From assembly GCF_964204645.1 (NCBI RefSeq), contig NC_134031.1:4075001-4139000 (forward strand): DNA of 64,000 nucleotides, written 5' to 3'. The notes beneath the pieces are model-generated. The model ran no database searches and was not told where the DNA came from. It worked only from the letters and a program-made list of their open reading frames with translations. A program made the position numbers and the translations under genes. Source of the stretch: Tubulanus polymorphus (Eukaryota > Nemertea > Palaeonemertea > Tubulaniformes > Tubulanidae). Below, in pieces: positions 1-12,900 of the stretch (its first letter is position 1; each line of letters starts with the position of its first letter).

Positions 1-280
1 ATGAATTGTTATAAATATTACAATAAATAAAAAATCTATTCTGTTATGTACATGTACGACATTTTTTTTTCGTTTACGAGCTGGAGTTCAGGTCTTGTAT
101 GCTTTATCTCAACGCCATAATTCGGTCAGGATTTCTAAATCGTTTTATCAAACAACATAAAAATATGAGTCACACAGGGATAGCATATTTACTAAACCTA
201 TTTGATTACATAGTGGTATATGAAGAGCTTGAAACAACTAGGACACGAAATTTTCATGTCACCATTTGTGTACATTCAAA
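1..280. other. Left-edge noncoding DNA
   Basis: No convincing coding exon is visible before the LITAF-like gene. The stretch is AT-rich. An AATAAA near position 24 could be the poly(A) signal of a gene lying to the left, but no coding end is present to confirm this. It should also hold the promoter and 5'UTR of the LITAF-like gene; I see no clear TATA box. Confidence 0.4.
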
Positions 281-1269
281 ATGACAGACACCAAGGTTCA
301 TGTGGAAGAAAAAGTTACTGCTGTAAATGAACTGACGCAGCCTCAGTCGCAACATTCAGGTTTGTCTAGGGGAGGGATACGCGGGCGGGCGATGAAAAAC
401 CAAAGGCTGAAGGCCGATCCAGCCTGCCGCTACTTCCGCTCGAGCGGTACTCAGGTTTGTAGAAGTGCCCTCCTTTTTTTGAAGTTCGTCGTGAAAAATC
501 CCGTTTTACCAGGCAGAAATTATCTCTTGCAAATGAGTCCTTATCGCTGAGTTGATTTGACTTTGATCAGGGAAATGTGAGTCTGACTTGTACTGACATC
601 TCATATTCCGAGCTAGTATTCTGGTAGTTTTGATAACGCTGGTCAATTTGAATAATCGAAAATGGTCAACTTCTTTTATGAATAGTATTTACTTCAACAG
701 GTCAAAATGCCATATTTTATAGATGGATGGATGGAAGGATAGATTTGATCCTCTAAATATGCTCAGATTGCATCTCAGAGCCCTAATCTTCCAGACCCCG
801 TATTGGCTGTGCCCTTCCACAATTGAGCAGTACTCAGTAACCTAGGCTAGATTCGCTACAGATATTCAATTCGTGAACAAAGTCTACAAGATTTTTCAAC
901 TTCATCTGAAATTTGCTTTTACAGTGGCAGCAGGAACCGCAACTGTGGTGGTCGCCCGAACGTCGTCATTCCCGGAATATCCAGTAACAGTTTTCTGTCC
1001 TTCGTGTAATACAGATGTTTTAACAGTCACCACCTATAAACTGGGCGGGTTGGCTTGGATCGGTTTTGGGGTCATGGTGTTTATCGGGTACGTGATTTTA
1101 AGCACGCACGATTCATGAATTGTCATCTCTCAATAAAAATATTTTCTTTTTCGTTTTAAGATGTTGGTTCGGTTGCTGCCTTATTCCTCTTTGCGCGAGA
1201 GCGTTTAAGGACGTGGAGCACAGTTGCCCTACGTGCCATGGCCGGTTGGGAGTCTGGAAAGTTATCTAA
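281..1269 (+). CDS. LITAF: LITAF-domain membrane protein
   Basis: A three-exon model gives a small LITAF/SIMPLE-type protein: 281-446, 925-1087 and 1161-1269, about 145 residues. LITAF proteins are zinc-binding, membrane-anchored proteins of late endosomes and lysosomes that interact with ESCRT and ubiquitin-ligase components. Exon 2 holds the first Cys pair (VFCPSCNTDV) and the hydrophobic insertion (LAWIGFGVMVFIG). Exon 3 completes it with CWFGCCLIPLC and the second Cys pair (HSCPTCHGRLGVWKVI) directly before TAA. This is the expected CxxC, hydrophobic, CxxC layout. The donor at 446 (GTACTC) is chosen because the nearby donor at 454 puts exon 2 in a frame with an early stop. The N-terminal segment is basic and lacks the PPxY/PTAP motifs typical of vertebrate LITAF, so exon 1 is the least certain part. 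Invertebrates have many LITAF paralogues; one-to-one orthology is not shown. Confidence 0.85.
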
Positions 1270-4200
1270 CAATGATAACTAAACCTTATATTATTAACGA
1301 TTTGAGAAACGATCTAAACGAATTATCGAACCTGCCAGATTTAGTATAAACCAGCGATACAATGAGTTTTAAATGCTTGTATTCATTTGCATCAGATATT
1401 GAGTGTGGGTATTGTAGATAATGAAACGATGATGATGATAATGAACAATAATTCATGATGCATCACTCGACACATCACAATGTATATATGCCAATAACAA
1501 TTTAAAAACGCGTAATATATATGCGATTTCGAGGTTGTCACACAAGAGAAACATCAGCTGAGCTAATATTCTCAGCAGATTACCGCTAAATTCTGATTTG
1601 CATTTATACGTTAATCAAAATATAGAATGAAATCTGAACTTGAACTCAGAAATGTATATTCCAGATACCGTCATCATGGCCTCATGATAGATTGCAATGA
1701 GAATTTTTTTCAACATTTCACAGGAGCATCTATTCCTGAAATACGCGAATTCTTTATCATTCAAAAAGAGCCGTTCGTTGACCTGCAGTGTCCAGAATGA
1801 ATCCACGCATGAACAACCATGCGTTATAATGAAAGCGCAATCGTGATTTTGACGGTTTTCCAGATGGGCGTGCGATTTCAAAGTGTATCAATTACATAGT
1901 TTATAAGGCGTCCGAAACAATGTAATTAGCTACACCACAGCAGCATCGGATCATTGTCTCGCACCCCGTGTCACAGAAAGCCCGAGGGAAATTGCAAAAA
2001 TTACAAAAACTATCGTCAATATATTTTGTTTTGTCAGCAGTTCTATCTGCTAATACTTGTTTCCATCCTTAACATTTTATATTTGATCAACCACAGTTTG
2101 TTCCTCGAGCTTAAACGATCTTAGTTCCCGAATGTAGGTTAAATTCCCCTGGTTAAAAATCGTCCAGGTAAAAATTCCCCGCTTGGCGATTCAAAGAGAA
2201 CATTTAAAAGCAAGAGATATTTCTCCAATTCTAATCTTCAATTTGCAATAATAAAACTGCAATGCTGTAAAACTGCATATATTTTCCGATCTGGATTTTC
2301 GTTTCTAACTGACATTTGAAGATTTGAAGATTTTACTTAATTGCTCTAATACTGGTTTTGACTGCTGCTTAATTTATTCAGTATTACATTTCAATTTTAT
2401 CTTAATTGTATTTCTATGTATATTCTGTTAAGCTCTTTAGAGTTATTAAGTTTTAAATAATGATGAAGCATAATTAATGATAATAGCAAAAATGCATGAA
2501 GAGGATGTATTATTGATGATAGTAACAGTAAAAATAATAATTTGGATTATATCAATTTGGATTTATTTGTTTCTTGCTGTATGTTCGGATATTTGCAAAA
2601 TGTAACCATGCGAATTATCAGAAAACTTTGAAATGATAAAATCAAACGTTCCAATTTCAAAACATTTGTCGAAGTCAGATAACAATGAGCGATAACAGCT
2701 GGTTTGTTATAAATCTCCTATAATCTAAGGGATTATAGGTTTGCCAATCGGACAAAGAAATACTGCGATAAATATGTAATAATCCCCATTAGTACTGACC
2801 GCCAGGGTCCAGTATTATAATCCCGCGCAGAGATTGTTCTATTGACTGATACTTTCAAACAGATGTTTATTAGAAAACTGTTGATGGATAATTAACAAAA
2901 TACCTATAACGAAGACAATCAAATGGGTCAGACAGATAATTCAGCATGGGATGACCAATTCGGTAATTTGGCTCTGAGTGTTTGGCGGGATCGCTCGGGG
3001 CCCTGGCTAATTGCGACATAGTGATTTGAACATTTGAATGGTGTTAATTGATATGGGACAATGGTGAAGCCAGTTTCTAACCCTCGACTCGAGAGAGATT
3101 CCATATCCGTGTCAATTCCGCTACAAAGGTATCCGAATTCTATCTGTATCTTGAATAGGGATTTTCACATGAAAAATGATACGACGATTTAAAAGCCCGT
3201 TTCACATCCTGACAATTTGTGTTTATTAAGTGCATGTGAAATTCGATAAAGCTTGGACGAGGTTCACAATAATTCATTCATGTAATTATCTGCATATTCC
3301 TTATTAAAACCACATACAAGGCTAAGATAAAATGATACCTTGTTTCTCCTTATCTGGCGGGTCTCTTTTGTGAACTGCAATAAAATTTGTAATCTGTTAG
3401 TTTCTATCGCTACCGTGATATGGCTAGCTCGATCGTGATTTAAAAAAAAGAAATAATGTAAGGGGTAGATAGGTGCCGGCCGGGTCAACTTATAAGCTCA
3501 GCAGAAATGAGAGACGAGGTATCAATTTTAGCCCCATACGAAGACCACCATTGAGTGAAAGATAACACCGATACTAACTTCGAAATGTCATGATACGTAT
3601 CATCAGTTTAGTAAATGATAACAGCTAAAATCAAACAATTGATTCCTACAATGTTGAGTAACTTTTAAGGAGACTTTTAGGTGCGCCGTTTTTATCACAT
3701 TCGCCTCCGCAGTTGTATGTGTTCGTTGTACGGAAGATTGAAAAATTAAAGGAATTGTTTTTATCCATATTTGTACTAAAAGTTATTTTTAACGTATGGA
3801 TATGAAATATAGGTTTATGGTTTATATTGTGATGATAAAACATCAAAAAAATCAAGTTTGAAAAAAAACCTGTCACAATTCCTTTAAAATTGGAAATAGC
3901 TTTAATACCTCATTCATCGGCAATCGCGTGAATTATCGTTTCGAAAACATCTTCGTAGAAAAAGTTAAAATATTTTGACACGCGCATTGGAAGATATTGC
4001 TAGGATTACAACAAACGAATGCCCGCAAAATGTCGAAAACATATATATGACGAATTCGATTGTGAATGATACTCGAGGAAAAATATATGAAAGCTGGAGA
4101 ACATTATACGCAGCGAATAGGCGGGGTTAATTAGTGATTGTGTAATTTTGATCTTTGAGCGGTTGATTGCTTCTGTGGGGGTTTTGTTAGCAGATTATTT

Positions 4201-4390
4201 CGCGCTGTAATTGTTAAGAACACCCGGGGGATATTGGCCCATTATTCAGTTCACTGTGGATTAATTTCGTTGCAGAAGACTGGTCCTATTGACACGACTG
4301 TCAAATAATTGACCCTTATTTCTGCTAAATCGAGAGAGTGGGAACAATGTTCATCTCTCAGTGTTGTTTGTAAGTGCTAATGGCGATGCG
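1270..4390. other. Intergenic region, nothing coding seen
   Basis: About 3.1 kb of AT-rich DNA between the LITAF-like gene and the zinc-finger gene promoter. Open frames here (for example 1615-1881, 3264-3488 and 3646-3876 on the minus strand) lack domain-like composition, splice context or codon bias. No RNA gene was recognised. Confidence 0.5.
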
Positions 4391-4402
4391 TACTGAGCGC
4401 CT

Positions 4403-4486
4403 ATTGGTTCAGAAAGTGTCGACGGCGGGAAATTCAGATTTGACACAGCCTTATAAAATATCCATATCAGAGCAGGATTGTCAGTT
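4403..4486 (+). promoter_or_regulatory. Core promoter: CCAAT, E2F-like, TATA and Inr
   Basis: Four elements stand in canonical order and spacing. An inverted CCAAT box (ATTGG) lies at 4403-4407, a perfect E2F-type site (GGCGGGAAA) at 4424-4432, a TATA box (TATAAAA) at 4452-4458, and an Inr-like TCAGTT at 4481-4486 whose A falls 31 bases after the first T of the TATA. A strong donor (AAG|GTAAGG) at 4708 follows, so transcription from here would give a 5'UTR exon of about 226 bases for the zinc-finger gene. Elements and spacing are seen; promoter activity is inferred. Confidence 0.6.
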
Positions 4487-4708
4487 GTGACTGCACTGTC
4501 AGCATTGTCACAGCGTTAACGAACCGGGAACTGTGTATTTCATACGACGACGAGAATTTCAGAATCTACAAATCATCGGAACTGAGAGATTACATACCGG
4601 AATACTTGGATTGCGAAAAGTTTATGCCGACACGCGTATTGGTGCACCTCTAAGATATAACGATATTATTGATAAATAGCCGGATACTATATATATGATA
4701 CTATAAAG
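4483..4708 (+). other. Predicted 5'UTR exon 1 of zinc-finger gene
   Basis: The exon runs from the predicted start site near 4483 to the donor GTAAGG after 4708. It contains two short upstream ORFs: 4624-4653 (9 codons plus stop) and 4695-4706 (3 codons plus stop). The link to the coding exon rests on splice consensus only. Confidence 0.5.
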
Positions 4709-5239
4709 GTAAGGGATAATTTCGTATTCTCAAATGCTATCTTATATACGTTAATACATTTTGTTAATCTACTACACAAAATTAGCAGTTTGTCATGCTA
4801 CATTTTAATGAAAATAATAGTTTTGATTATGATTAAGATATATATAACATTGAATTTCTGTGTCTCTTTCTAAAATATTAACTTTAGACTCACTGACACT
4901 GACAGCAGTATAAAACATTGAAAAAAGAATAAAATAAATAACTTCTGAATAAAACAATTTTCAAACAATTTTAACTTTTAGTAAAAGTATTACAAAGGTT
5001 TTACGGCCCCGATTATAAGATATTCGACATCCGCCTCACCAGACGTCAGAAAAGCTTATGTATCAATTTGATTTTTTACATTCCAAGTTTTATTAGATTA
5101 AATGAAAATAGACTTATTATGGGGGACGCAATTATGTTTTGAATATTAAGTTAGGTCAGTGGCTAACAATCGAAAAATGAATAGAGGTACAAAGTTTCAA
5201 AAGGCGGTTTGATATTTCGATGGACCTGGTACTAGAATC

Positions 5240-5563
5240 TCATCTATTCTTGTAAACCATGGACTTTAGAGTACATAAGACTAATTTGAATGGGTTTGTG
5301 ATACCCATTTTGATTGATGAGCCTAGTGAGCATAGATAGATAGATAGATAATTTATTACTCTCCAACCATTTCCATGGTACGTGGAGAAGGAGGTGCTGC
5401 CTTCTATCGGCAGTTCAATGAACTTTTTGATGGCAGCGCGCTGTTGCGGTAAATCAGCGATCATGGCGGCAACGAAGAAATGGGTGATGGATAGTTGCAT
5501 AAATTGCAGCGTATTTCTTGTAGAAATCATCGTTTGAACGATGATGATTGAATCTTTTAGCAA
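5240..5563 (-). repeat. Possible LINE relic with TAGA tail
   Basis: A GC-richer patch on the minus strand keeps a 107-codon frame that runs into a short (TAGA)n tract at 5336-5352. A short open frame followed by a tetranucleotide repeat resembles the decayed 3' end of a non-LTR retrotransposon. I recognise no reverse transcriptase motif. It lies in the predicted first 5'UTR intron of the zinc-finger gene. Confidence 0.25.
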
Positions 5564-6151
5564 TAATTAGGTACGTTAGATTAATTTTCGATTGGGTTCA
5601 AGTGGCGTCATTTTCGCGTTGAAGCGATATTTTGATATCTATCGGTATTTACTGATTCGGCGTGGGATCGGGATGATGACGAAGGAACCGCGGGATGGCG
5701 CGCTGCTGCAGCTATGATTGGCGGTATATTTACCTCGGCAAATCTATTTCATTCGTATTTCATATTTTGATTACAATGCCATGAATAATGCCAGCTTCAT
5801 AATCTTACTTAGGATTAACAGTAAGATCTATTGGGTTACTTACAATACAATATATTAGGTAGGCCTACTTTGATTTACTACTGTAACTTTTTCTTTTTAC
5901 CTTTTATTGATTTTGTTTATGTACTAATTGTTACAGTTTATTACTTTCATTTACTGTAACAGTTTATGATTAGTCAAGATTTCTTTTGGGCTTATTAAAA
6001 TTGTTTCCGCCTTGGCTTATAGCAATTTCTCATATTTTTAAGAATTAATTACATTAGTAGGCAATATTCTTGTGAAATGCGCTAACGTGAACACTCTGAT
6101 TTCTAGAATATAATTTTGTTACTATGATTGTATATTTTTCTCTATTTTCAG

Positions 6152-6241
6152 TTTCACTCTTCATGTGAATTTATTCCTGATGAAAGATTATTTGATTGAG
6201 CCGCAAAATTTTGTTTTAAGTTACTTTCACTTCATGAAAAG
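6152..6241 (+). other. Predicted 5'UTR exon 2 with upstream ORFs
   Basis: The acceptor TTTTCTCTATTTTCAG ends at 6151 and the donor AAG|GTAAGC follows 6241, defining a 90-base exon. It holds an ATG immediately followed by TGA (6163-6168). A second ATG at 6180 opens a frame that crosses the splice to the coding exon at 6967 and ends at 6991. That gives a 28-codon upstream ORF overlapping the main ATG at 6979 in another frame. Confidence 0.55.
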
Positions 6242-6486
6242 GTAAGCATGAAAATGATATCCCGTAACTTGACTTTTAAGATTAATTCAAAAGTGAAAAC
6301 CACAAGATCATAATTCAAATTAAGCATAGATTATAATGTAATGTTTTTGCTTAGTTAAGTTGACTTGAAAAATGGGTTCATTATTTTAGTTAAACAATTA
6401 TGATTTATTAAATCAAGCAATTTTGTTCAATTATGCTACTAGTTATGTAAGCTGATAATGAATAAATAAAAATAGTCAAGCATAAT

Positions 6487-6739
6487 CAGGGAGGCCACTG
6501 ACCAAGAAAACCTGGAAAATTCAGGAAATAGGACAAATTTTACCAAAAACCTGGAAATCTCGTGGAATTCGGATACTGACCACATGTTTCTTCATCAATA
6601 TGTGATTCATTTGAAAATGAATGAATTGTAACATTTTAAACCTAGAAATTTCTCAGATTCTCTCGCAGAATTTTGAATCACATGGATAAATCAGGGAAAA
6701 CTCGGGGCTTTTTTAAATGGGCAGAAAGTGGCCATCCTG
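6487..6739. repeat. CAGGGTGGCCAC-type short transposon copy
   Basis: The copy starts CAGGGAGGCCAC and ends GTGGCCATCCTG, which are inverted ends. The interior is rich in 'cctggaaaattcaggaaa'-like text. The same ends recur near 32703, 41824, 42681, 52685 and 52997. CAGGG termini are typical of hAT elements, so these are probably non-autonomous hAT derivatives. Confidence 0.65.
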
Positions 6740-6978
6740 ATAATCCTTTGGAACCAACTTTGTAATGTGATGTAGAATTTCTTAATATCTTGAGTCATAA
6801 GCATAGTAAGTGTACTTTGATTCTTATTATAATTATGAGCTGAGATAATTAATGGGAAAAAAATGAATGGAAAAAATATAGTTAATATGTTAAGTGATAA
6901 AATTTGATGCGCATATCAAGTTATATTAATATTTTTTATTCATTTCTGGTAACATTGTCATTTTAGTTGTTCCTCGCC

Positions 6979-9900
6979 ATGTCAAATATAACCAAATCGA
7001 AATTGCACCCAAATATGGACCATTTCAAACTGAACAACCTTCCAACTAACTCTCAACATCAACATTCCACTACCAAACTAGAATCCTGTGATATTTGTGG
7101 ATTGACATTCCATAATTTTTCGCTGCTGAAACACCATCTGCGTTCGCACGAGCGTCCGCACCGATGCGTCGATTGTTACCAAACGTTTCGCTTGCTATGG
7201 CAACTGAAAGCGCACGAGAAAATTCACAAAGTTCACCGCGAACGTCGTTTACCGTTTTCGACGCGCGCAGCGGTCATCGGAATGAATAAGCGTTTACGCT
7301 TGAACGAATCCGGAGACAATAAAACGAACGCGACGACCGATTCGGAATACGGTTCCGATTTGAGACATAAATCCAGGTCGAATTCGATTGATTCCGACGC
7401 TGAATCGAGCAGTTGTGATAGTCTGATTTCCGCATTGCCGGATAAGGAAAATGATCCTTCGTCTGCTAGCTGTGATAATATTGCCTCGACGAAACATCAC
7501 CACAATCTCCAGCAGAAGTTTTCCCGTCGCAAAATATGCAAGAAGACGTTCATTGGTAAACTCAGTCTGCAACAGCACCTGCGCAACAAGACGACGCTGA
7601 ATTTTACAGGTGGTAAGAAACAATTGTCTCCTGAATATCATTCCTCATTACGTTGCGATCTTTGCAACAAGTCGTTTAAATTCGTCGCTCAAATGAAGCG
7701 ACATTTAACATCTGTCCATTGTTCTAAATCTGCTACTAGCCCGAGCTGTAAGTGTAAGCATTGCTCGGCCGTATTCAGCTCGTTAAACGATCTGAAAGCT
7801 CATTTAGTAAACCACCGGGCCGAATTTAGTCGCACGTATCCTTGTAAACATTGTAAAAAAGTATTCGGTCAATTGTCGGCGTTGACGGAACATCTGAAAT
7901 CTCACGCCTATAAACCACACGTTAATAATGAAAATCCGATTCAAACTCATAGCTCTATAACCGATTTCCATTGCAATATTTGTCCGATCGCATTTACTAA
8001 ACTCGATCTCTATCGGGCACACGCTGATACTGAACATTCTAGATCCCATCCCGTTCAGTGTTCAACTTGTCACGATCGGTTCCATGCCGATTGCGAGCTT
8101 AAAATCCATTCCGCGCAACACTGCGTTCAACTGTCGCCCGAAGAAATGATTTTACCCCGCGAATACGCCGCCCCCGTGAAATGTAACGTTTGCGAAGAAA
8201 CGTTCAAAACGAAAGGCTTCGATAGTCTGTTTAGGTTACACATGGATCAGGCCCATCGCGAAACGCATCCGCATTATTGCGCGACGTGTTTCGCGCGCTT
8301 TGAAACTAAAGTCGAGTATAAATTGCATAAAAAGGTCCACCGCAGTACGCGTGCGGTCGTCGACAAACAACTCTGGTATATACCGGGTTCGTCTTGTAAC
8401 TTGTGTTTGAAATGGAATTTTTCCTATCGAGGCTCGAAAGGTCATTATAACGAGCACATGGAGAAATACCACGACGATTGTCGTTTCAAATGCGAAGTTT
8501 GCGAGGACCGTTTCGATAAACAGTCGGATCTCGACGAGCACATGGTCGATCATAATGATGATGATGATGATGATGATATTTCGAGCGATGATGAATTCGA
8601 TTATCCTCGCCGACGGTTTCACTGCAACGTCTGCAATACGTACTTCCTATTCGGACGAATGAGTTATAAATTCCATTCGGATCGGTTTCATTCGGGAACT
8701 CATCCGTTTCGCTGCGACGTCTGCTACGACCGGTTCGAAAACGAGTTACTTTTGAAGATCCATTCGCAGACGCACGGCGTCGTGCTCGCCGAGAAAGAGA
8801 AGTCGGTTCCGCGCGTTTACGCGGTACCCGAATTCAAATGCACGATCTGCGATCATAAATTCGGCGAGAAAGGCTTCGACAGCGAGTACCGATTTCATAT
8901 GGATCAACTGCACGTTTATTCGCATCCGTTTCGATGCGAAATGTGCGCGGAAAGATTCAAAACCAGTTCGGAGCTTTGGTGGCACGAAAAATACCACGTC
9001 GGCAAAGAACCGGTCTACGACCCGCTGCTGACGCACGTGCTCGAATATGAATGTAACGTCTGCCGAAAACCGGGTTTCATCTACCGCGGACCCGGTTCGC
9101 AGTATCGCAAACACCAAGACGAAACGCACGAGAAAACTCATCCTCATCAATGCGACATTTGTTTTGATTCGTTCGAATCGGAACGCGATTTAAAATGCCA
9201 CGAATTCGACACGTTGCATTTGCGCCCGTTCAGATGCAGCCTGTGTCCGACGTGGGGATTCGTCAGCTGGGGTCCGGACAGCCCGTACAAGAAACACCAA
9301 GACGAATTCCACGCGAGTTACGCGCACCAGTGCGAACGATGTCACGACCGCTTCGAGTATCAGTACGAACTGTACGAGCACATCCGCGACGGGCATCCGG
9401 ATCTTCGAAAGCGTATAGTCAAGTCGTATTGGGCGGCGCTCGAAGAGGAGAAACGAAAACAGCCGGCAAACGCGACGAGAACGGACGCCTCGTTAGCGAA
9501 AGCGGAAAATCGATCGGCTTCAAACAACGGAAATAATTCTGATCCGGTCGCCGATTTGCAAAACAAAGAAAATTTCAAACCGACTCGTAATGAAAGTGGT
9601 TCCGCGTTCGATGAAGTCGACGGTGAAATTTTGTCGACCGGAAATGTCATCAAAACAAATTCGCTCGTCGAGTCGTCCGGTGATCGAAGAAAAAAACGAA
9701 AAGGAATACCTCGACGCATGGACGACTGCTCGCTGAAAACTCCGACGACGGCGAATGAAATCGAAACGGATAATTTACAAACGAAAACGAAGAAGCTGCT
9801 CGGTGGAAAAGAGGTCACCGATGAATACGCGGATGGCATCGCGGAAACTGGACAGGGCTTGTTAGATTTTATCGGTAACCTAGTTATCGATATCAACGCG

Positions 9901-12900
9901 GAAAAAGCCATGAGCACCGACGACAGCGTAAGCAGCATCGAAGGCTTGACCCAAAAACTGAATCAGAATAACTCGACCAACGGCGACCCGAACAACGCTA
10001 TATATACGTGCAATCAATGCGGACGCGTGTTCACGAGGAAGGCTTCGTATTCGAGGCATTTGAAGTTCCACTCCGGGGTGAGGCCGTATAGCTGTCACTT
10101 CTGCGAGCGGCGGTTCATCCAGTCGTCCGATCTGAAGCGCCACATCCACACGCACACCGGCGAGAAAACTCATCTCTGCGTTCGTTGCGGCGACAAATTC
10201 CTGCATCTCACGCAGCTTCATCGCCATCGCAAGAAGTGCACCGGCGAGTTGAACCTGCCTCTCGAGCCGAAAGCGCCGCGTTCGCTGCCGATGAGGAACG
10301 TGTTTCCGGAAAGCTCGGCGTCGATGGGTCTCGCTTATATACAGAGTATGATGCTTAAACAGAAAAACCTGTTGCCCGCTCCCAATCTGACCAGTCTACC
10401 GGTTATCGGCGTCGCCACGCCGATGCGTCCGATGAAGCTGGAAATGAATAATCTGCCCGTGTTCCCGGGCGCGGAGATGATGATGTCACCCGTTTCGCCG
10501 ATGTCGGAAAATGGTGAAGCGTCGAAATCGAAGCATACGCCGGGAGAATATACCGACGACAGCGACGTATCTAATATGTCGGCAGAAATTAAAAAAGAAA
10601 ATACCACTCGAGAAAACGAGAGTATTTCGTCGGCGATTGACGTCGATCAAGTCGACGGACTGATGATGATGGAATCTCCGAATTCGATGAATTCGACCAA
10701 AACTGAAAATCTATCTCCGCAATTGAACTACGCCTCCCCACCGACGACGACGATGGCGGCGACGAAAGCGATGTCGAAAAATACGTGTAAAATCTGCGGG
10801 CGCGTTTTCAATTGTCAGAACAACCTGGCGCGACACATCCGCGCGCACACCGGTGAAAAACCGCACGGCTGTAAGTACTGCGGCAAACGATTCATACAGT
10901 CGTCCGACCTGAAGCGCCACGTCGGTATTCACACCGGTCAGATGCCGTTCAAGTGCGAAATCTGTCAACAACAATTCGTGCACAAACATCGTTACTTGCA
11001 GCACATGGAACGTCACGGAATCGACGCCGATAACGTGGCCGCTTTTTCCGCGTCGCCGAAACTTCAAGAAAACGGAGATGATTCGTTCGGGACGGCGTCA
11101 GGCGCGAAGGATTTGATCCGCATGTCGATTTTGAAGAAGATCGTCCATCGGCCGGACGGTACGGAGATAAGCGAAGCGACGGCGAAAATGGCCGCGTCGA
11201 GTTTAGATATCAGCAGCAGCGACGAAAACGTCTGCGCTACGAAGGAGAACGACGTTCGCAGAGGTAAATCTTTCGACGGAAATGATGTCGTTAAAGACGA
11301 GGTCTCGAAACCGGATACCGAACCAGAACAGGGCGACGGTAAAAAGCAAACGTTCGAATGTCAGTATTGCGGGAAGAATTTCAAGTTTCACGCTCTGTTG
11401 GCTCGGCATATTCCTAAACACACCGGCGAACGCGCGTTCAAGTGTTCGATATGTAATAAAGGATTCATTCAAACGTCCGATTTGAAGCGTCACATGCTAC
11501 GACACAACGGTTACACGCCGCACATGTGTAAGTTGTGCTTCAAGGAGTTCGTGTTCGAAGATCGCATGTTCGATCACTATAGAACGGCTCATAAAATGGC
11601 CAAAAACTGGATCGAAGAACAAATGCTGAAACAGAAAAATCACATGTACAACAATGAGAATATACCGGAAGCAGCGTCGGTCGGTAAGAAGACGATGAAA
11701 CTCGATGTAGCCGCCATGCCAGCGAACAAGAATCCTTTTCCTCTTAGCGATAAAATGAATATCAACTACAACGGACCTGTTTTACCCCTGACGTCGCGAC
11801 CCGACGATTGGAAGTTTCTGTCCGCGCAGAATCCAATGGTTTTCAATCCGAATTTGGTTTCCTATCCGACGATCGCGGCCCAGTTACGCGTTTCGCAGAT
11901 GAACAACAACGGCCTAAATCAAGATTGTCCGCTCGACCTTTCGGTGAACTCGCTGAAAATGCCGAAGATGAAGGAAATCAAAAATATTCAACCACTGCAG
12001 CCGTCGATGAAAGAAAACAATGCCCTTCATATTGGAAAAGTTAAAAAAGGCATTGAAAGTCTCGGTAAAAAATTCAAATGTGATATTTGCGGACGGGAAT
12101 TTCCATTGCTGACGAGTTTGAGACGCCACATGATGTCTCATTCCGGCGAAAGGCAAGTTTTCTGTCACCTGTGTGGTCAGGGATTCTTGCAAGTTGCCGA
12201 TTTGAGTAAACACATGACGACGCATCTGACGCAGCCGTTGAATATCCGTTGCAAGGAATGCAACGCCGAATTCCTGACCGAGCAACGACTTCTCCAACAC
12301 ATTCAGATAGTGCATCGGCCGTACCAGACTCAGCTGCAGGATTTAGCCCGCGACGACAACGCGATCAAGAAGAGTTTCTTTACCGACGATGCCGGCGGCA
12401 GAGACATGGTCGACGGTGCGCCGGCGATGCAGATGAATAACGGCAACAAAGCGATGTTCAACTTCCAGAAAACGAGCACGCCGTTCAAACTAGAGATGAA
12501 GAGTAATCTGATGAGTCCGACGTCTTCCGACGAGTCACCCGTGAACGAGGACGAATCGCTGATGAAAGACGGCGGCAAACCGAAGAAAGCTCCGTATAAA
12601 AGACCGCGCGGTATTTACCCGTGCGATTATTGCGGTCGGGTTTTCCCGTATAAAGCCGCGCTCGTTCGTCACGTTCGAGTTCACACCGGCGAACGACCGT
12701 TTAAATGCCACGAGTGCGGCCACGGTTTCATACAATCGTCCGACTTGAAGCGCCACCTGTCGAAACACGCCGATAAAAATCTGAAGTGCATGTTCTGCCC
12801 GTTGCTGTGCACGACTCGCGAAGATTTAGAAACGCACGCTAAACTCGAGCACGGGTTTACGTTGAGTCCGGTGGATTTGAACGCGGAGAAAATGAGTCCG

